Part shown: positions 8,290-16,495 of the stretch, one piece after another
Position numbering within the stretch: position 1 is the first letter of the stretch
Layout of the letters: each line of letters starts with the position of its first letter
NCBI GenBank assembly: GCA_949289265.1
Contig: CASENE010000085.1
Coordinates: 1 to 34,879, forward strand
Direction: 5' to 3'
Length of the DNA: 34,879 nucleotides
Source: an uncultured Bacteroides sp.
Lineage (GTDB): Bacteria; Bacteroidota; Bacteroidia; Bacteroidales; Bacteroidaceae
The notes under the pieces: model-generated
What the model saw: only the letters and a program-made list of their open reading frames with translations
Databases searched by the model: none
Told to the model about the DNA's origin: nothing
Translations under genes and position numbers: made by a program

Positions 8290-11200
8290 TTAGAATTTAA
8301 CATTAACACCCACCATGTAAGTTCTCGGAACAGGATAGTTACCAACATCCACGCCCGTTACCCAAGGTTCAGCACCATTCAGAGCCATACCGTTTTCAGG
8401 ATCCATACCCTTGTAACCAGTGATGGTGAACAAGTTCTGAGCAGTGAAATAAATGCGCAACTGATTGAAAGGAGCAGATTTCCACAGTCTCTTGAAGTCA
8501 TAACCAATGGTCAGGTTCTGCAGGCGGAAGTAGCTGGCATCTTCGATATAAATATCGGAAATGTTCTGCCAGTTGGCACCTACGTTACCAGAAGTCAAGC
8601 GCGGATATTTGTTGGAAGTACCTTCACCGTGCCAATAGTCATAAACCTCCGTCGTATAGTTTTCAAACTGTCCGTCCGTAAACTTACGATACGAGCGAGC
8701 CACTTGTTGACCGAAAGCACCGTAAGTAGTGATACCAAGGTCGAAACCTTTGTATTCAAAATTCAAGCCCAAGCCCATGGTCAAGTCAGGATGCGGGTCA
8801 CCCAAGTTCGTCTTATCTTCCGTATTGATGACGCCATCACCATTGACATCCACGAACTTCAAATCACCCGGCTGTATGCTGGTACCCTGCAACGAGTTCA
8901 CTGCATTACCACCACAATTCTTATCCAGATAGGCCTGAACATCTTCCAGATTCTGCATCACGCCTTCCGTCTTATAACCATAGAAGTAACCGATGGGGAA
9001 ACCTTCCTCCATGCGAGCCATATAACCCGTATTCTGAGCAAGATTATCATTACCACCTTCGATGTAGTGGTTTTCATTGTTCACCTCTGTTACCTCGTTC
9101 TTATTGTGAGCCAAGTTCAGATTGATGCCGTATGAGAAATCTTCTCCGACCTTATCATTCCAGTTAATAGCAAATTCAACACCCGTATTCTTTACCGTAC
9201 CGGCATTGTCCGTTCTCGTAGTGAAACCCGTTGTTGCAGCTACCGGCACAGAAACCAGCAGGTCTTTCGTCTTTTTCTGATACCAGTCGAAAGTGAATCC
9301 CAAACGACCAGCCAAGAAACGCGCATCCAAACCGAAGTCAAGCTGTTCAGACGTTTCCCACGTCAATTCTTCATTAGCCAAACGCGACGGATAGCCACCC
9401 TGCGTTCCGCCATTCTTATTGCTGTCGAACGAATACATGCCACCGGCACCAAACGTATAAGTTGACAAATAGTTGAAAGCGCCTATGCCTTCGTTACCAT
9501 TCTGACCCCAGCTGGCACGAATCTTCAAGAAATCCAACCAATTCTGCGTCTTTTGCATGAAAGCCTCGTTGCTGACTACCCAACCTGCAGAGAACGAGGG
9601 GAAGTAGCCCCAACGATGTCCCTTGGCAAAGTTAGAAGAACCATCCGCACGCATGATGGCCGAGAACATATACGTCTCCTTGAAGTTATAATTCACACGA
9701 GCGAAGTAAGACATCAGCGCATGGTCATCTGTTGGATAACCGGCTGCAATAGCATCGTTACGTCCCGTAGCATTATCAAAATAAGCATGTTCAAAATCCT
9801 TAAAGATATTGCCGGAAGCCTGGGCAGACATGTATTCGCTCATACCGAATCCTTCCTTAGAATATTCAGTACCTACCAGGACATCCAAATCATGCTTTTC
9901 ATTTATATTCACTTTATAGCTCAATGTGTTTGTTGCCGACCAGTTCCAGCCCATCGTCATGTTCTGGTTAATCAAGTCCGTAGCACGATAGTTACCAGAG
10001 TCATTAATCTTATATTCCGGGAGGTAAGCCTTCCAAGAGCTGGAGAACTGCTTATAGCTGACTTGGCCTCTATACACCAAATTCTTGATAGGCTGGATTT
10101 CCAAATAGCCCACAGCGCTCAGGTTGAAGCTCTTGCTCTGGTTGTTACCACCTTGGCTATACACCATGTTGGCAATAGGATTGCTGGAATATGAATTATA
10201 GTTGAGCCATCCACCTCCATTTTCAGCACCTATGCCAGAAGCTCTCAAGTCATCGTACATGAAATATTCGCCATTTTCATTATAGATAGGAATCAACGGG
10301 TTGGCACGCAACATATTAGAGATATCGTTACTATACTGGTTACCAATCTGGATACCTTTATTCTGACGATGCTGGTAATACAGATTCTCACCCACCTTGA
10401 TGACATCCATGTCACCCTTGCGCCACAACACATGTTCGGAGTTCAAGCGGAACGTAAAGCGGGTAAAGTTAGAAGCCACAGGGTCGCCAAACGTACCATC
10501 TTGATACTGATAGCCCAAACCGGTAGAGAACTTGGAGAATTCAGAACCACCGGCTAAGTTGATGGCATGATTCGTAACCACGGCGTTCTTATTACGAATG
10601 GCATCCAGCCAGTTAGTACCCGGATTGCTGCCATCCATATAGGCTGCCAGCAAGTCTGCATCCACATACTTAGACCAATCGTAAGGTGAACCGCCATTAT
10701 TGAAAGCCACCATGTCCATCACTTGCATATATTGGCGGGCATCCAACAAATCGGGCATACGATATACATTCTGCCAACCCACATTGCCATCATAGCTTAC
10801 GGTAATCTTACCTTCTTTTCCCTGCTTGGTAGTAATCAAAATAACGCCGTTGGCAGCACGGGCACCATAGATGGCGCAGGATGCAGCATCCTTCAACACG
10901 TCAATACGCTCAATATCGGCAGGGTTCAAAGAGTTGATATCACCGCCGGCAACACCATCAATAACATAGATAGGAGCCGTATTGCCATTCGTACCGGCAC
11001 CACGGATATTTACTTTAAATCCATCACCCGGCTGACCGGATACAGAAGCGATGTTCACACCAGGAGACTGGCTCTGCAAAGCGCCCAACACGTTGGTTGT
11101 GTTCAATTTGGCCACATCATCGCCTTTCACCTCCACGGTAGCGCCCGTCACCAGTTTCTTTTTCTGGACGCCGTAACCCACTACGACCACTTCTTCCAGC

Positions 11201-11550
11201 ATTTCCGTGTCTTCCGACATCGTGATGTCATATTCGTTGTCTGCGCCCACCACGATTTCCTGGGGCTTATAGCCGATGTAGGTAATCACCAACGTGGCAC
11301 CCGGTTCAACTTCCAACGTAAACTTACCGTCGATATCGGTAATCACGCCATTGGAGGTACCCTTGATCAAGATATTGGCACCGATCACCGGGCCATAGCT
11401 GTCCCTTACGATACCCGTAATTTTCTTTGCCTGCTGCACGGCCTGCACCGCATTCACGGACGATGCGGCAAAAAGTTGCGGAGCATAAGTCAAACTGAAC
11501 ATTGAACATACACCCGCAAGCAGCGCTGTTTTTCCGAAATTAAAATTCAT
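8290..11550 (-). CDS. SusC/RagA family TonB-dependent oligosaccharide transporter
   Basis: 1086 aa. Signal peptide about 1-29 (ends FAAS), then a carboxypeptidase-regulatory-like beta-sandwich at about 44-113 (ITGIVRDSYGPVIGANI), the conserved EEVVVVGYG segment at 119-127, a plug domain to about 245 (NVLGALQSQSPGVNI, VIDGVAGGDINSLNPADIERIDVLKDAAS), then a 22-strand barrel ending in the terminal aromatic VNVKF. No N-terminal STN domain, so it is a transporter not predicted to signal to an anti-sigma factor. It imports oligosaccharides across the outer membrane using TonB energy, paired with the SusD encoded 13 bp downstream. It is the first gene of susC-susD-susE, preceded by a leader of about 215 nt and a promoter with the locus-specific 14-bp element. 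GC content is visibly lower than in the enzyme genes to the right. Confidence 0.97.
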   Translation of the reverse strand: MNFNFGKTALLAGVCSMFSLTYAPQLFAASSVNAVQAVQQAKKITGIVRDSYGPVIGANILIKGTSNGVITDIDGKFTLEVEPGATLVITYIGYKPQEIVVGADNEYDITMSEDTEMLEEVVVVGYGVQKKKLVTGATVEVKGDDVAKLNTTNVLGALQSQSPGVNIASVSGQPGDGFKVNIRGAGTNGNTAPIYVIDGVAGGDINSLNPADIERIDVLKDAASCAIYGARAANGVILITTKQGKEGKITVSYDGNVGWQNVYRMPDLLDARQYMQVMDMVAFNNGGSPYDWSKYVDADLLAAYMDGSNPGTNWLDAIRNKNAVVTNHAINLAGGSEFSKFSTGLGYQYQDGTFGDPVASNFTRFTFRLNSEHVLWRKGDMDVIKVGENLYYQHRQNKGIQIGNQYSNDISNMLRANPLIPIYNENGEYFMYDDLRASGIGAENGGGWLNYNSYSSNPIANMVYSQGGNNQSKSFNLSAVGYLEIQPIKNLVYRGQVSYKQFSSSWKAYLPEYKINDSGNYRATDLINQNMTMGWNWSATNTLSYKVNINEKHDLDVLVGTEYSKEGFGMSEYMSAQASGNIFKDFEHAYFDNATGRNDAIAAGYPTDDHALMSYFARVNYNFKETYMFSAIMRADGSSNFAKGHRWGYFPSFSAGWVVSNEAFMQKTQNWLDFLKIRASWGQNGNEGIGAFNYLSTYTFGAGGMYSFDSNKNGGTQGGYPSRLANEELTWETSEQLDFGLDARFLAGRLGFTFDWYQKKTKDLLVSVPVAATTGFTTRTDNAGTVKNTGVEFAINWNDKVGEDFSYGINLNLAHNKNEVTEVNNENHYIEGGNDNLAQNTGYMARMEEGFPIGYFYGYKTEGVMQNLEDVQAYLDKNCGGNAVNSLQGTSIQPGDLKFVDVNGDGVINTEDKTNLGDPHPDLTMGLGLNFEYKGFDLGITTYGAFGQQVARSYRKFTDGQFENYTTEVYDYWHGEGTSNKYPRLTSGNVGANWQNISDIYIEDASYFRLQNLTIGYDFKRLWKSAPFNQLRIYFTAQNLFTITGYKGMDPENGMALNGAEPWVTGVDVGNYPVPRTYMVGVNVKF

Positions 11551-11774
11551 ACTTGTATTTTTCTTAGATTAATAATGTATGTGTCGCACAGCGGCGACTG
11601 TAAACTTTGATAAGGTTAAGCGATTTCCTAAAAAGCACGTTCAGAAATGGATAGACCTTAGGTTAATAGTTTAAACGAGTTTATACATGGCATTATTCCT
11701 TTCGCATAGGCAACTGAGTTTTTATAAGTTAAACATTTATGATTTTTATCTAATTTCCTACTTTATTTGCATCG

Positions 11775-11827
11775 CAAAAATACACGTATATAATAAAACT
11801 TCACGATATTATTTTATCAAATCGTGA
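11775..11827 (-). promoter_or_regulatory. susC promoter with shared 14-bp element and an inverted repeat
   Basis: On the minus strand the -7 element is TATTTTTG (11782-11775), preceded by no good -33 TTG, which suggests need for an activator. The element TGATAAAATAATAT lies at 11819-11806, 23 bases upstream of the -7, exactly as in the esterase and GH2 promoters. It is bracketed here by a 7-bp inverted repeat TCACGAT (11801-11807) and ATCGTGA (11821-11827). The transcript would carry a leader of about 215 nt before susC; this AT-rich stretch 11551-11774 holds no gene. Confidence 0.65.
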
Positions 11828-11858
11828 TACTCATTTGTAACAAAAATGACATCTTCTG

Positions 11859-11921
11859 CAACAAAACAGTCATCCGGCCCCTGCTAATACCCGCTTGTCA
11901 TGGCCTGCCAGGAGCCGGATG
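11859..11921 (-). terminator. Probable terminator after the mannanase gene
   Basis: On the minus strand CATCCGGCTCCTG (11921-11909) and CAGGGGCCGGATG (11883-11871) form a 13-bp stem with one mismatch and a 25-nt loop, followed by ACTGTTTTGTT. It lies 12 bases after the mannanase stop and upstream of the susC promoter, so it would separate the two transcripts. Confidence 0.6.
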
Positions 11922-11932
11922 CCGCCCCGCCG

Positions 11933-13225
11933 TCAGTTCAGCCCGGCATTCTCGGCGCGGATGATTTCCACCGTGGAGTCGGTGGCAAACACCGAGTTCA
12001 AGCCCTGTTGCTCCTGGGCCGGGTCTCCGGTATAGTCGTCTCCCCGCTCCCAATACTCATGCTTAGGCTCGGCAAAACCTCCCCAGGCCCAGAAGTTGCA
12101 TCCGGCAAAGAGGCCGCCCGCTTCGCGCTCCTGCCGAACCAGCCCGAACACATAGCGATAGTATTCGTCGCGGGCCGTGGTGGGCACGTCTCTGGAGAAG
12201 CGGAAGCCGTCGCGCGGGAAGCCGAACTCTTCCAGCACCAGCGGCTTGCGATATTTGTGGGCCACCTCCAGGTGGCGGTCGATGTAGTCTTTCGTGTTCG
12301 CCTTGGCCTGCGGCAACATCTCCGTCAGGCTGTCGGCTTTCACCCATCCCCAGTTATAGGGCCAGATGTGGATGTTGAGGTAGCTGATGTTGGGGTCGGC
12401 ATGTATCTTCTCGAACAGGGCCATGTCGCCCTCGCAGCCCCACAGGCCTTCGCTGCCTGACGAAATCAGGTGATTGGCATCCAGCGAACGGATTTGCGCG
12501 GCCACCTGCGCCATCCAGCGGGCAAAGGGTTCCTTGCCCTCCTCGGAAAAAGCACGCGGCTCGTTGCCTATCTGCCACGACATCAGCGTGGGGTCGTCCG
12601 TATATTTCAGGCCGTTGTAGCGGTTGGTGCGCTTCACGATGTAGTCCACGTGTTTGGCAAAAAGGGCTTGCGCGCTGTCCGAAAGGGCATATTGCTTGAC
12701 ATACTCCATGAAGGCAGGCCAGCCGTCTATGGCAGGCACCACGGCCTTCCCATGTCCCGTCCATTGCAGGTAGAGGGAATAGCCGCCGCTCCACTCCCAG
12801 GAATTATTGAGATAGAGCACAGCCGTCATGTCCCGCTTCTTCAGTTCGTTCATGAAATAGTCCAGTCCGTCCAGAATGGTATCGTTGTACACGCCCGGCT
12901 CCGTCTGCAGCGCAGGCTCGATGCGGGTCTTCACCCCATTTTGTCCGTCGCCTCCCACCAGCACGCGCAGGTTGTTGACGCCTATCTCCTTCAGGAAGTC
13001 CAGCTCCCGGTGCAGGCGTTCGCGGTCGCCTCCCTGTCCGGTGGAGCCCAGGATGGCCCCATACCAGAAGTTGGCCCCCACGTAATAATAAGGCTGACCG
13101 TCGCGCACAAACTGTCCGCTGTCGTTCACTGTGATGAAGGTATGCTCTGCCACTGCCTTCGGCTTGGGCGAACAGGCTGCCACCAGCAAGGCCAGGGCAG
13201 CGCAACAAGAAAAAATGATTTTCAT
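11933..13225 (-). CDS. Lipoprotein endo-beta-1,4-mannanase, GH5 (subfamily 7-like)
   Basis: 430 aa from Met at 13225, chosen because it gives a lipoprotein signal (MKIIFSCCAALALLVAAC, Cys18); the open frame runs 17 codons further upstream. The fold is a (beta/alpha)8 hydrolase with GH5_7 signatures: VGANFWYGA near the N-terminus, NNLRVL, LYLNNSWEWSGG, the acid/base Glu222 in WQIGNEPR and the nucleophile Glu333 in VLEEFGFPRD, and a late FWAWGG Trp motif. It hydrolyses internal beta-1,4-mannosidic bonds of mannan, glucomannan or galactomannan. The lipid anchor suggests display on the cell surface, giving oligosaccharides for the SusC/D pair encoded downstream. No binding module is present. GC content is high (about 60%). 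The 189-bp gap to the esterase upstream is mostly a dispersed repeat. Family is confident; subfamily and exact substrate are by motif resemblance. Confidence 0.9.
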   Translation of the reverse strand: MKIIFSCCAALALLVAACSPKPKAVAEHTFITVNDSGQFVRDGQPYYYVGANFWYGAILGSTGQGGDRERLHRELDFLKEIGVNNLRVLVGGDGQNGVKTRIEPALQTEPGVYNDTILDGLDYFMNELKKRDMTAVLYLNNSWEWSGGYSLYLQWTGHGKAVVPAIDGWPAFMEYVKQYALSDSAQALFAKHVDYIVKRTNRYNGLKYTDDPTLMSWQIGNEPRAFSEEGKEPFARWMAQVAAQIRSLDANHLISSGSEGLWGCEGDMALFEKIHADPNISYLNIHIWPYNWGWVKADSLTEMLPQAKANTKDYIDRHLEVAHKYRKPLVLEEFGFPRDGFRFSRDVPTTARDEYYRYVFGLVRQEREAGGLFAGCNFWAWGGFAEPKHEYWERGDDYTGDPAQEQQGLNSVFATDSTVEIIRAENAGLN

Positions 13226-13277
13226 TGGAAAGAATTCTAAAATGATATTTATCTTTAAGGTAATGAATGGAGCCATA

Positions 13278-13388
13278 AGGAGTTAAAGGAAATCAGATGC
13301 CAATAGCCGACCGAACGATTATGTAAAAGGCATTGGCCTCAAACTCCTTGAGCGAAGCGATAACTACCCCTAACTCCTTTTAACTCCC
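13278..13388. repeat. Dispersed intergenic hairpin-like repeat, copy A
   Basis: About 111 bp between the esterase and mannanase genes. It begins GGAGTTAAAGGA, has AATAGCCGACCG and GGCATTGGCCT in the middle, then ACTCCTTGAGCGAAGCGAT and ends TAACTCCTTTTAACTCCC. The two ends are imperfect inverted repeats. It matches a second copy at 19241-19349 over its length, with GAGCGAAGCGAT identical. Not coding. It lies immediately downstream of the esterase stop, where it may act as a stem-loop in the mRNA. Confidence 0.7.
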
Positions 13389-13414
13389 GCAGGGCACCGC
13401 CCCGCCTAAGCCGC

Positions 13415-14692
13415 TTACTTCTCCAACTGCTCCTGTATCCATGCCTGCCAAGCATCCCACTGCTCCTGATACCAATAGTGACCGGTCTCCAGATAGGGGT
13501 GCAACTCCTTGGGAGCCTCAATCTGATTGTAGGCGGCATACATGCTGGTGGGCGGGCAAACCTCGTCGTTGTATCCCCAGCTATACCACCCCGGCACACG
13601 GATAAAACGGGCAAAGTTGGCCGTATCGTAATAGCGCACCACTTGGCGCACCTTCTCGTCGGCCCCGCCGTAATAGAAGAAATAGTGCGGCCAGCCGCAG
13701 GCACGCTGCTCGAAATAGGCCTCGTGGTCGCAGAGAGCGGGATGCACCGCCGCCAGGAAGGTGACGCGCGAATCGAGGGCCGCCGTGATGACGGACAAGG
13801 CACCGCCCTGGCTGGAACCGGTGACGCCCAGAGCCTTGCCGTTGAACTGCGGCAGCGAGCAGATGAAGTCGACCGCACGCAGGGCGCCTACGATGACGCG
13901 GTTGTAATAGATGGCATCGCGATCGTCGCGGCGGAACGTCCAATAGTTGCTCAACGCCCCGTTGGCCAAGTCGTCATACACGCCCTGCTCCAAGGTGACG
14001 GGAATGCCGTGAATACCCACCTCGAGCGTGATGACACGCCCCGGCGCCGTATAGGTGTCGCCCGCATAGGGACGCACGCCGGCTCCCGGCACGCGCAACA
14101 GCGCAGGATACTTGCCTTCTTTCTTCGGGATACTCAAAATGCCATAGAAGCGGCCCCCGCCCGGCTTGGTCTGGAAGCTGACTTCGTAGACATTGTCTGT
14201 GGCGGTGCAACGCTCGGGCAACAGGCGCATCCGCGGATCCAGCGGCAGCTGGCGCGCCTTCTGCAACGTCTCGGCCCAATAGGCCTGGAAATCGTCCGGC
14301 AACTGGCTCACCGGCCGCAACTCTTCCGGCGCGTAGGCTGCCGTGGCCAGCCCCTCGTAGGTCTTTCCTCCGACATGCGCCTTGACTTTACAACGCAAAA
14401 ATCCGGGTTTCTTCATGGACGCGCGCAAGGTCAGCGTGCCGTCTTTCAGCACCACGCCCGTCTTGGTCTCCGTGGGATACATCTCCGGCCCCAGTTCGTA
14501 ATCAATCACCGCGCCCGGCAAGACATTCTGCGCCTTCACCACCCGGATGGTAAACGTACACTTTTCATTCAGCCCGTACACCCAATCGGCACGGTCGGGC
14601 GACACGACTACCCGGATTTCCTGGCCGCGAATCTGCGCCTGCAAAACGATGCAGCACAACAGCGCCCAACATAAACAACTTATTCTTTTCAT
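13415..14692 (-). CDS. Secreted acetyl esterase, CE7/AXE1 family
   Basis: 425 aa from the inner Met at 14692 (MKRISCLCWALLCCIVLQAQ signal peptide); a start three codons upstream at 14701 is equally possible. An N-terminal beta domain of about 120 residues precedes an alpha/beta-hydrolase domain of the acetyl xylan esterase/cephalosporin-C deacetylase type. In numbering from 14701 the catalytic triad is Ser297 (GSSQGG), Asp379 (YNDEVCPP, the CE7 DxxCPP motif) and His408 (ETGHYW). CE7 enzymes remove O-acetyl groups from oligosaccharides; next to a mannanase the likely substrate is acetylated mannan or glucomannan fragments in the periplasm. Its promoter carries the 14-bp locus element and lies in the 79-bp gap after the AraC gene. 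High GC. The mannanase may be co-transcribed across copy A of the repeat. Confidence 0.9.
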   Translation of the reverse strand: MKRISCLCWALLCCIVLQAQIRGQEIRVVVSPDRADWVYGLNEKCTFTIRVVKAQNVLPGAVIDYELGPEMYPTETKTGVVLKDGTLTLRASMKKPGFLRCKVKAHVGGKTYEGLATAAYAPEELRPVSQLPDDFQAYWAETLQKARQLPLDPRMRLLPERCTATDNVYEVSFQTKPGGGRFYGILSIPKKEGKYPALLRVPGAGVRPYAGDTYTAPGRVITLEVGIHGIPVTLEQGVYDDLANGALSNYWTFRRDDRDAIYYNRVIVGALRAVDFICSLPQFNGKALGVTGSSQGGALSVITAALDSRVTFLAAVHPALCDHEAYFEQRACGWPHYFFYYGGADEKVRQVVRYYDTANFARFIRVPGWYSWGYNDEVCPPTSMYAAYNQIEAPKELHPYLETGHYWYQEQWDAWQAWIQEQLEK

Positions 14693-14727
14693 GGTCGTCA
14701 AAATTGATAATAAAAGTTTGTCGGCCG

Positions 14728-14772
14728 CAAAGATACGCAGATATCCATGCGCGCAATGATACTATTTTATCA
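14728..14772 (-). promoter_or_regulatory. Esterase promoter with the shared 14-bp element
   Basis: On the minus strand TATCTTTG (14735-14728) with TTG (14756-14754) 18 bases upstream. The element TGATAAAATAGTAT is at 14772-14759, 23 bases before the -7 and abutting the -33. This placement suits a class II activator such as an AraC-family protein. Confidence 0.7.
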
Positions 14773-14780
14773 GAATCCTG

Positions 14781-15668
14781 TCAGATTACAACTTTCTTCT
14801 TCCGGTAGTTCTCGCGGAACTCCTTGGGCGAGCAGCCCTTCTTCCGCTTGAACAGGCGGTTGAAGTTGGACAGATTGTTGAACCCGCAGTCGTAGCACAC
14901 CTCGGCCACCGTGCGCGTAGAGTCCACCAGCAGGCGGGTGGCAAAGCCCAGGCGGATGTCTATGATATAGTCGGAAAGCGTCTTTCCGGTGCGCAACTTG
15001 AAGAAGCGGCTGAACGACACGGGCGTCATGCCCACCATCTCGGCCAAGACGCCCAGGCGTATCTCCTCGCGGTAGTGCTCGGCAATGTAGTGCTGCACCT
15101 TCTGCACGCGGCGGCTGTCTGAAAAAGTCTCGATTTTGGAGAACGACGAAGTGGCCAGAACGCGGGCGTCTTCAAAGAGCGACAGTTCGTAGAGAATGGT
15201 GATGAAATCCACCACGGCATAGAAGCCCTGTTCTTCTGAAGCCAGCTTGTCCAGCAGGTGAAATACCTTCATGACCGCCTGCGGGGGGAAACACAGGCCG
15301 CAACGGGCCCGCTCCAACATGCGGCATATGGAGGCAAACTGGTTCTTGCGGAGCACGCCCTCGGACAGGAAGTCCGGCGCGAACTGGATGGTAATCTCGC
15401 GGATGTCCTTGGACTGGCACTCGTTTTGTTCCCACACATGTTCCAGGTTTTTGCCCGTGATGAGCACCAGGTCGTAATCGCCAATCACCTCCACCGAGTC
15501 GCCCACCACCCGACGCACCCCGGCCGCGTTTTCCACGAAGTTCAGCTCGTACTCCGTGTGGCAATGGATGGGATAGGTGAACTCGGACTTGCGACGGTCG
15601 GCTATGTAGAAGCAGTCCCGTTCGGACAAGGGAGTAATCTCCCGCATGATGAAATTCTGGTTTTCCAT
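14781..15668 (-). CDS. AraC-family transcriptional regulator (cupin sensor plus HTH)
   Basis: 295 aa. Residues about 20-100 form a cupin-like sensor domain (YPIHCHTEYELNFVENAAGVRRVVGD). The C-terminal ~100 residues carry two helix-turn-helix motifs of the HTH_18 type: LGVLAEMVGMTPVSFSRFFKLRTGKTLSDYI at about 205-236, and VAEVCYDCGFNNLSNFNRLFKRKKGCSPKEFR at about 254-286. The protein is cytoplasmic, with no signal peptide or membrane segment, unlike the hybrid two-component sensors found in many PULs. It sits inside the locus between GH2 and the esterase. It is the obvious candidate to bind the 14-bp element upstream of susC, the esterase and GH2 and to activate them on sensing a sugar. Target and inducer are inferred from position only. 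Met8 is an alternative start. Confidence 0.93.
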   Translation of the reverse strand: MENQNFIMREITPLSERDCFYIADRRKSEFTYPIHCHTEYELNFVENAAGVRRVVGDSVEVIGDYDLVLITGKNLEHVWEQNECQSKDIREITIQFAPDFLSEGVLRKNQFASICRMLERARCGLCFPPQAVMKVFHLLDKLASEEQGFYAVVDFITILYELSLFEDARVLATSSFSKIETFSDSRRVQKVQHYIAEHYREEIRLGVLAEMVGMTPVSFSRFFKLRTGKTLSDYIIDIRLGFATRLLVDSTRTVAEVCYDCGFNNLSNFNRLFKRKKGCSPKEFRENYRKKKVVI

Positions 15669-15696
15669 GAGTGTCGGTTAAAAAGCTATCAAGGGA

Positions 15697-15724
15697 CAAA
15701 GATAATGATTTTTTTTAAATCCAA
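15697..15724 (-). promoter_or_regulatory. Possible promoter of the AraC regulator gene
   Basis: On the minus strand TATCTTTG (15704-15697) is a perfect -7 element 29 bases before the start codon. TTG at 15724-15722 gives a spacing of 17, shorter than usual. The 14-bp locus element is absent here, so expression is probably not autoregulated through it. Confidence 0.45.
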
Positions 15725-16063
15725 GCATTCGGGCCGTAAAATGTGCCTCCGCCAGCCCGGCAGCCGTAAAAATGAAGGTTTCTGAGAAAAATCCGCACAC
15801 TCACAAACCCCGGAATAATCCGGGGAACAGCCCGGAGTCCCTTGTCAATCCCCCAAAATCCGCCCCAAACCTGCCTCCTACCAGGTTCGTCCCTCCTTCG
15901 CCCCCGGGTCGTCCCTGGTTCGTCTCCTTGGGGACGAAGAAAAGACGAAGGCAGGGGGAGGCAGGGGACACCCCTCTCCCCCTGCCATGCGCAGGAGAAA
16001 ATCACAAATAAATGCGGACAAACATGCCGGGAAGGCGTGTCGGAACAGGGGGTAACTATCTAA
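15725..16063. other. Non-coding spacer upstream of the AraC gene
   Basis: No supported gene. It has a perfect small palindrome CCCCGGA-ATAA-TCCGGGG at 15808-15825 without a following T run, and a pyrimidine/purine-biased stretch with repeated TTCGTC/GACGAA words (about 15888-15950) that can fold. Short reading frames cross it on both strands but have low-complexity composition. Confidence 0.5.
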
Positions 16064-16236
16064 GAGCCTGTTTAAATTTTCCTTTTTAACATTTTTATTC
16101 AGTCTGTTTTGAGCCTTTTTCCGGCCTCTTTTCCCGTTCCCTTTCGTCACGTAGCCCGCTACGCTCCTCATGACAACGGGAAAATATTCTCGGAAAAACA
16201 TCTCAAAACAGTACTGAGCAAAATTTAAACAGGCTC
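16064..16236. mobile_element. MITE-like element, 173 bp, perfect 17-bp terminal inverted repeats
   Basis: The left end GAGCCTGTTTAAATTTT (16064-16080) and right end AAAATTTAAACAGGCTC (16220-16236) are perfect inverted repeats. TAA flanks both sides (16061-16063 and 16237-16239), as a 3-bp target duplication would. The interior continues the pairing: CTGTTTTGAG with CTCAAAACAG, TTTCCCGTT with AACGGGAAA, and CGTAG-CCCG-CTACG at the centre, so the whole element is one long imperfect hairpin. It has no gene. It resembles non-autonomous elements repeated in Bacteroides genomes; a 3-bp TAA duplication would suit mobilisation by an IS5-like transposase, which is inference. Confidence 0.75.
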
Positions 16237-16241
16237 TAAAT

Positions 16242-16370
16242 TCTCCTCCTCCGGGGAGGAGGAGTACCCGAGGGGGGAGGTGGTAGCGAAGTATAGTCAG
16301 CTTATATATAAGTTTTTATTTCTTACCTACCACCCCGCCCGTTGGGCACCCCTCCTCCCAGGAGGAGGGG
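16242..16370. repeat. Imperfect palindromic intergenic repeat
   Basis: It starts CTCCTCCTCCGGGGAGGAGGAG (a hairpin by itself), then GGGGAGGTGGTAG. After an AT-rich centre it returns as CTACCACCCCGCCCG and ends CCCCTCCTCCCAGGAGGAGG, again self-complementary. The GGTGGTAG/CTACCACC arms are inverted. It lies directly beside the MITE-like element. I believe similar blocks occur between genes in other Bacteroidales, but cannot check that here. Confidence 0.55.
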
Positions 16371-16390
16371 AAATGGATACCAACGTCTAT

Positions 16391-16480
16391 GTTGACACAC
16401 CCTCGAAATGAATAGCTCCCCCCTATTTCGACACGCCCTTGACAGGACAAAATAATAATCATACTGCATTTCGACACACT
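16391..16480. repeat. Three short TTCGACAC-type direct repeats
   Basis: Related 12-14-bp words recur: GTTGACACACCC at 16391, ATTTCGACACGCCC at 16425 and CATTTCGACACACT at 16467, with an inverted CGAAATG at 16404. They lie just downstream of the GH2 stop codon. Function unknown. No terminator was recognised for GH2. Confidence 0.4.
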
Positions 16481-16495
16481 ATCAGATAAGAAGGG

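Noticed and set aside
16391-16480. Terminator of GH2
   Set aside because: Only short direct repeats are seen; no stem followed by a T run on the minus strand.
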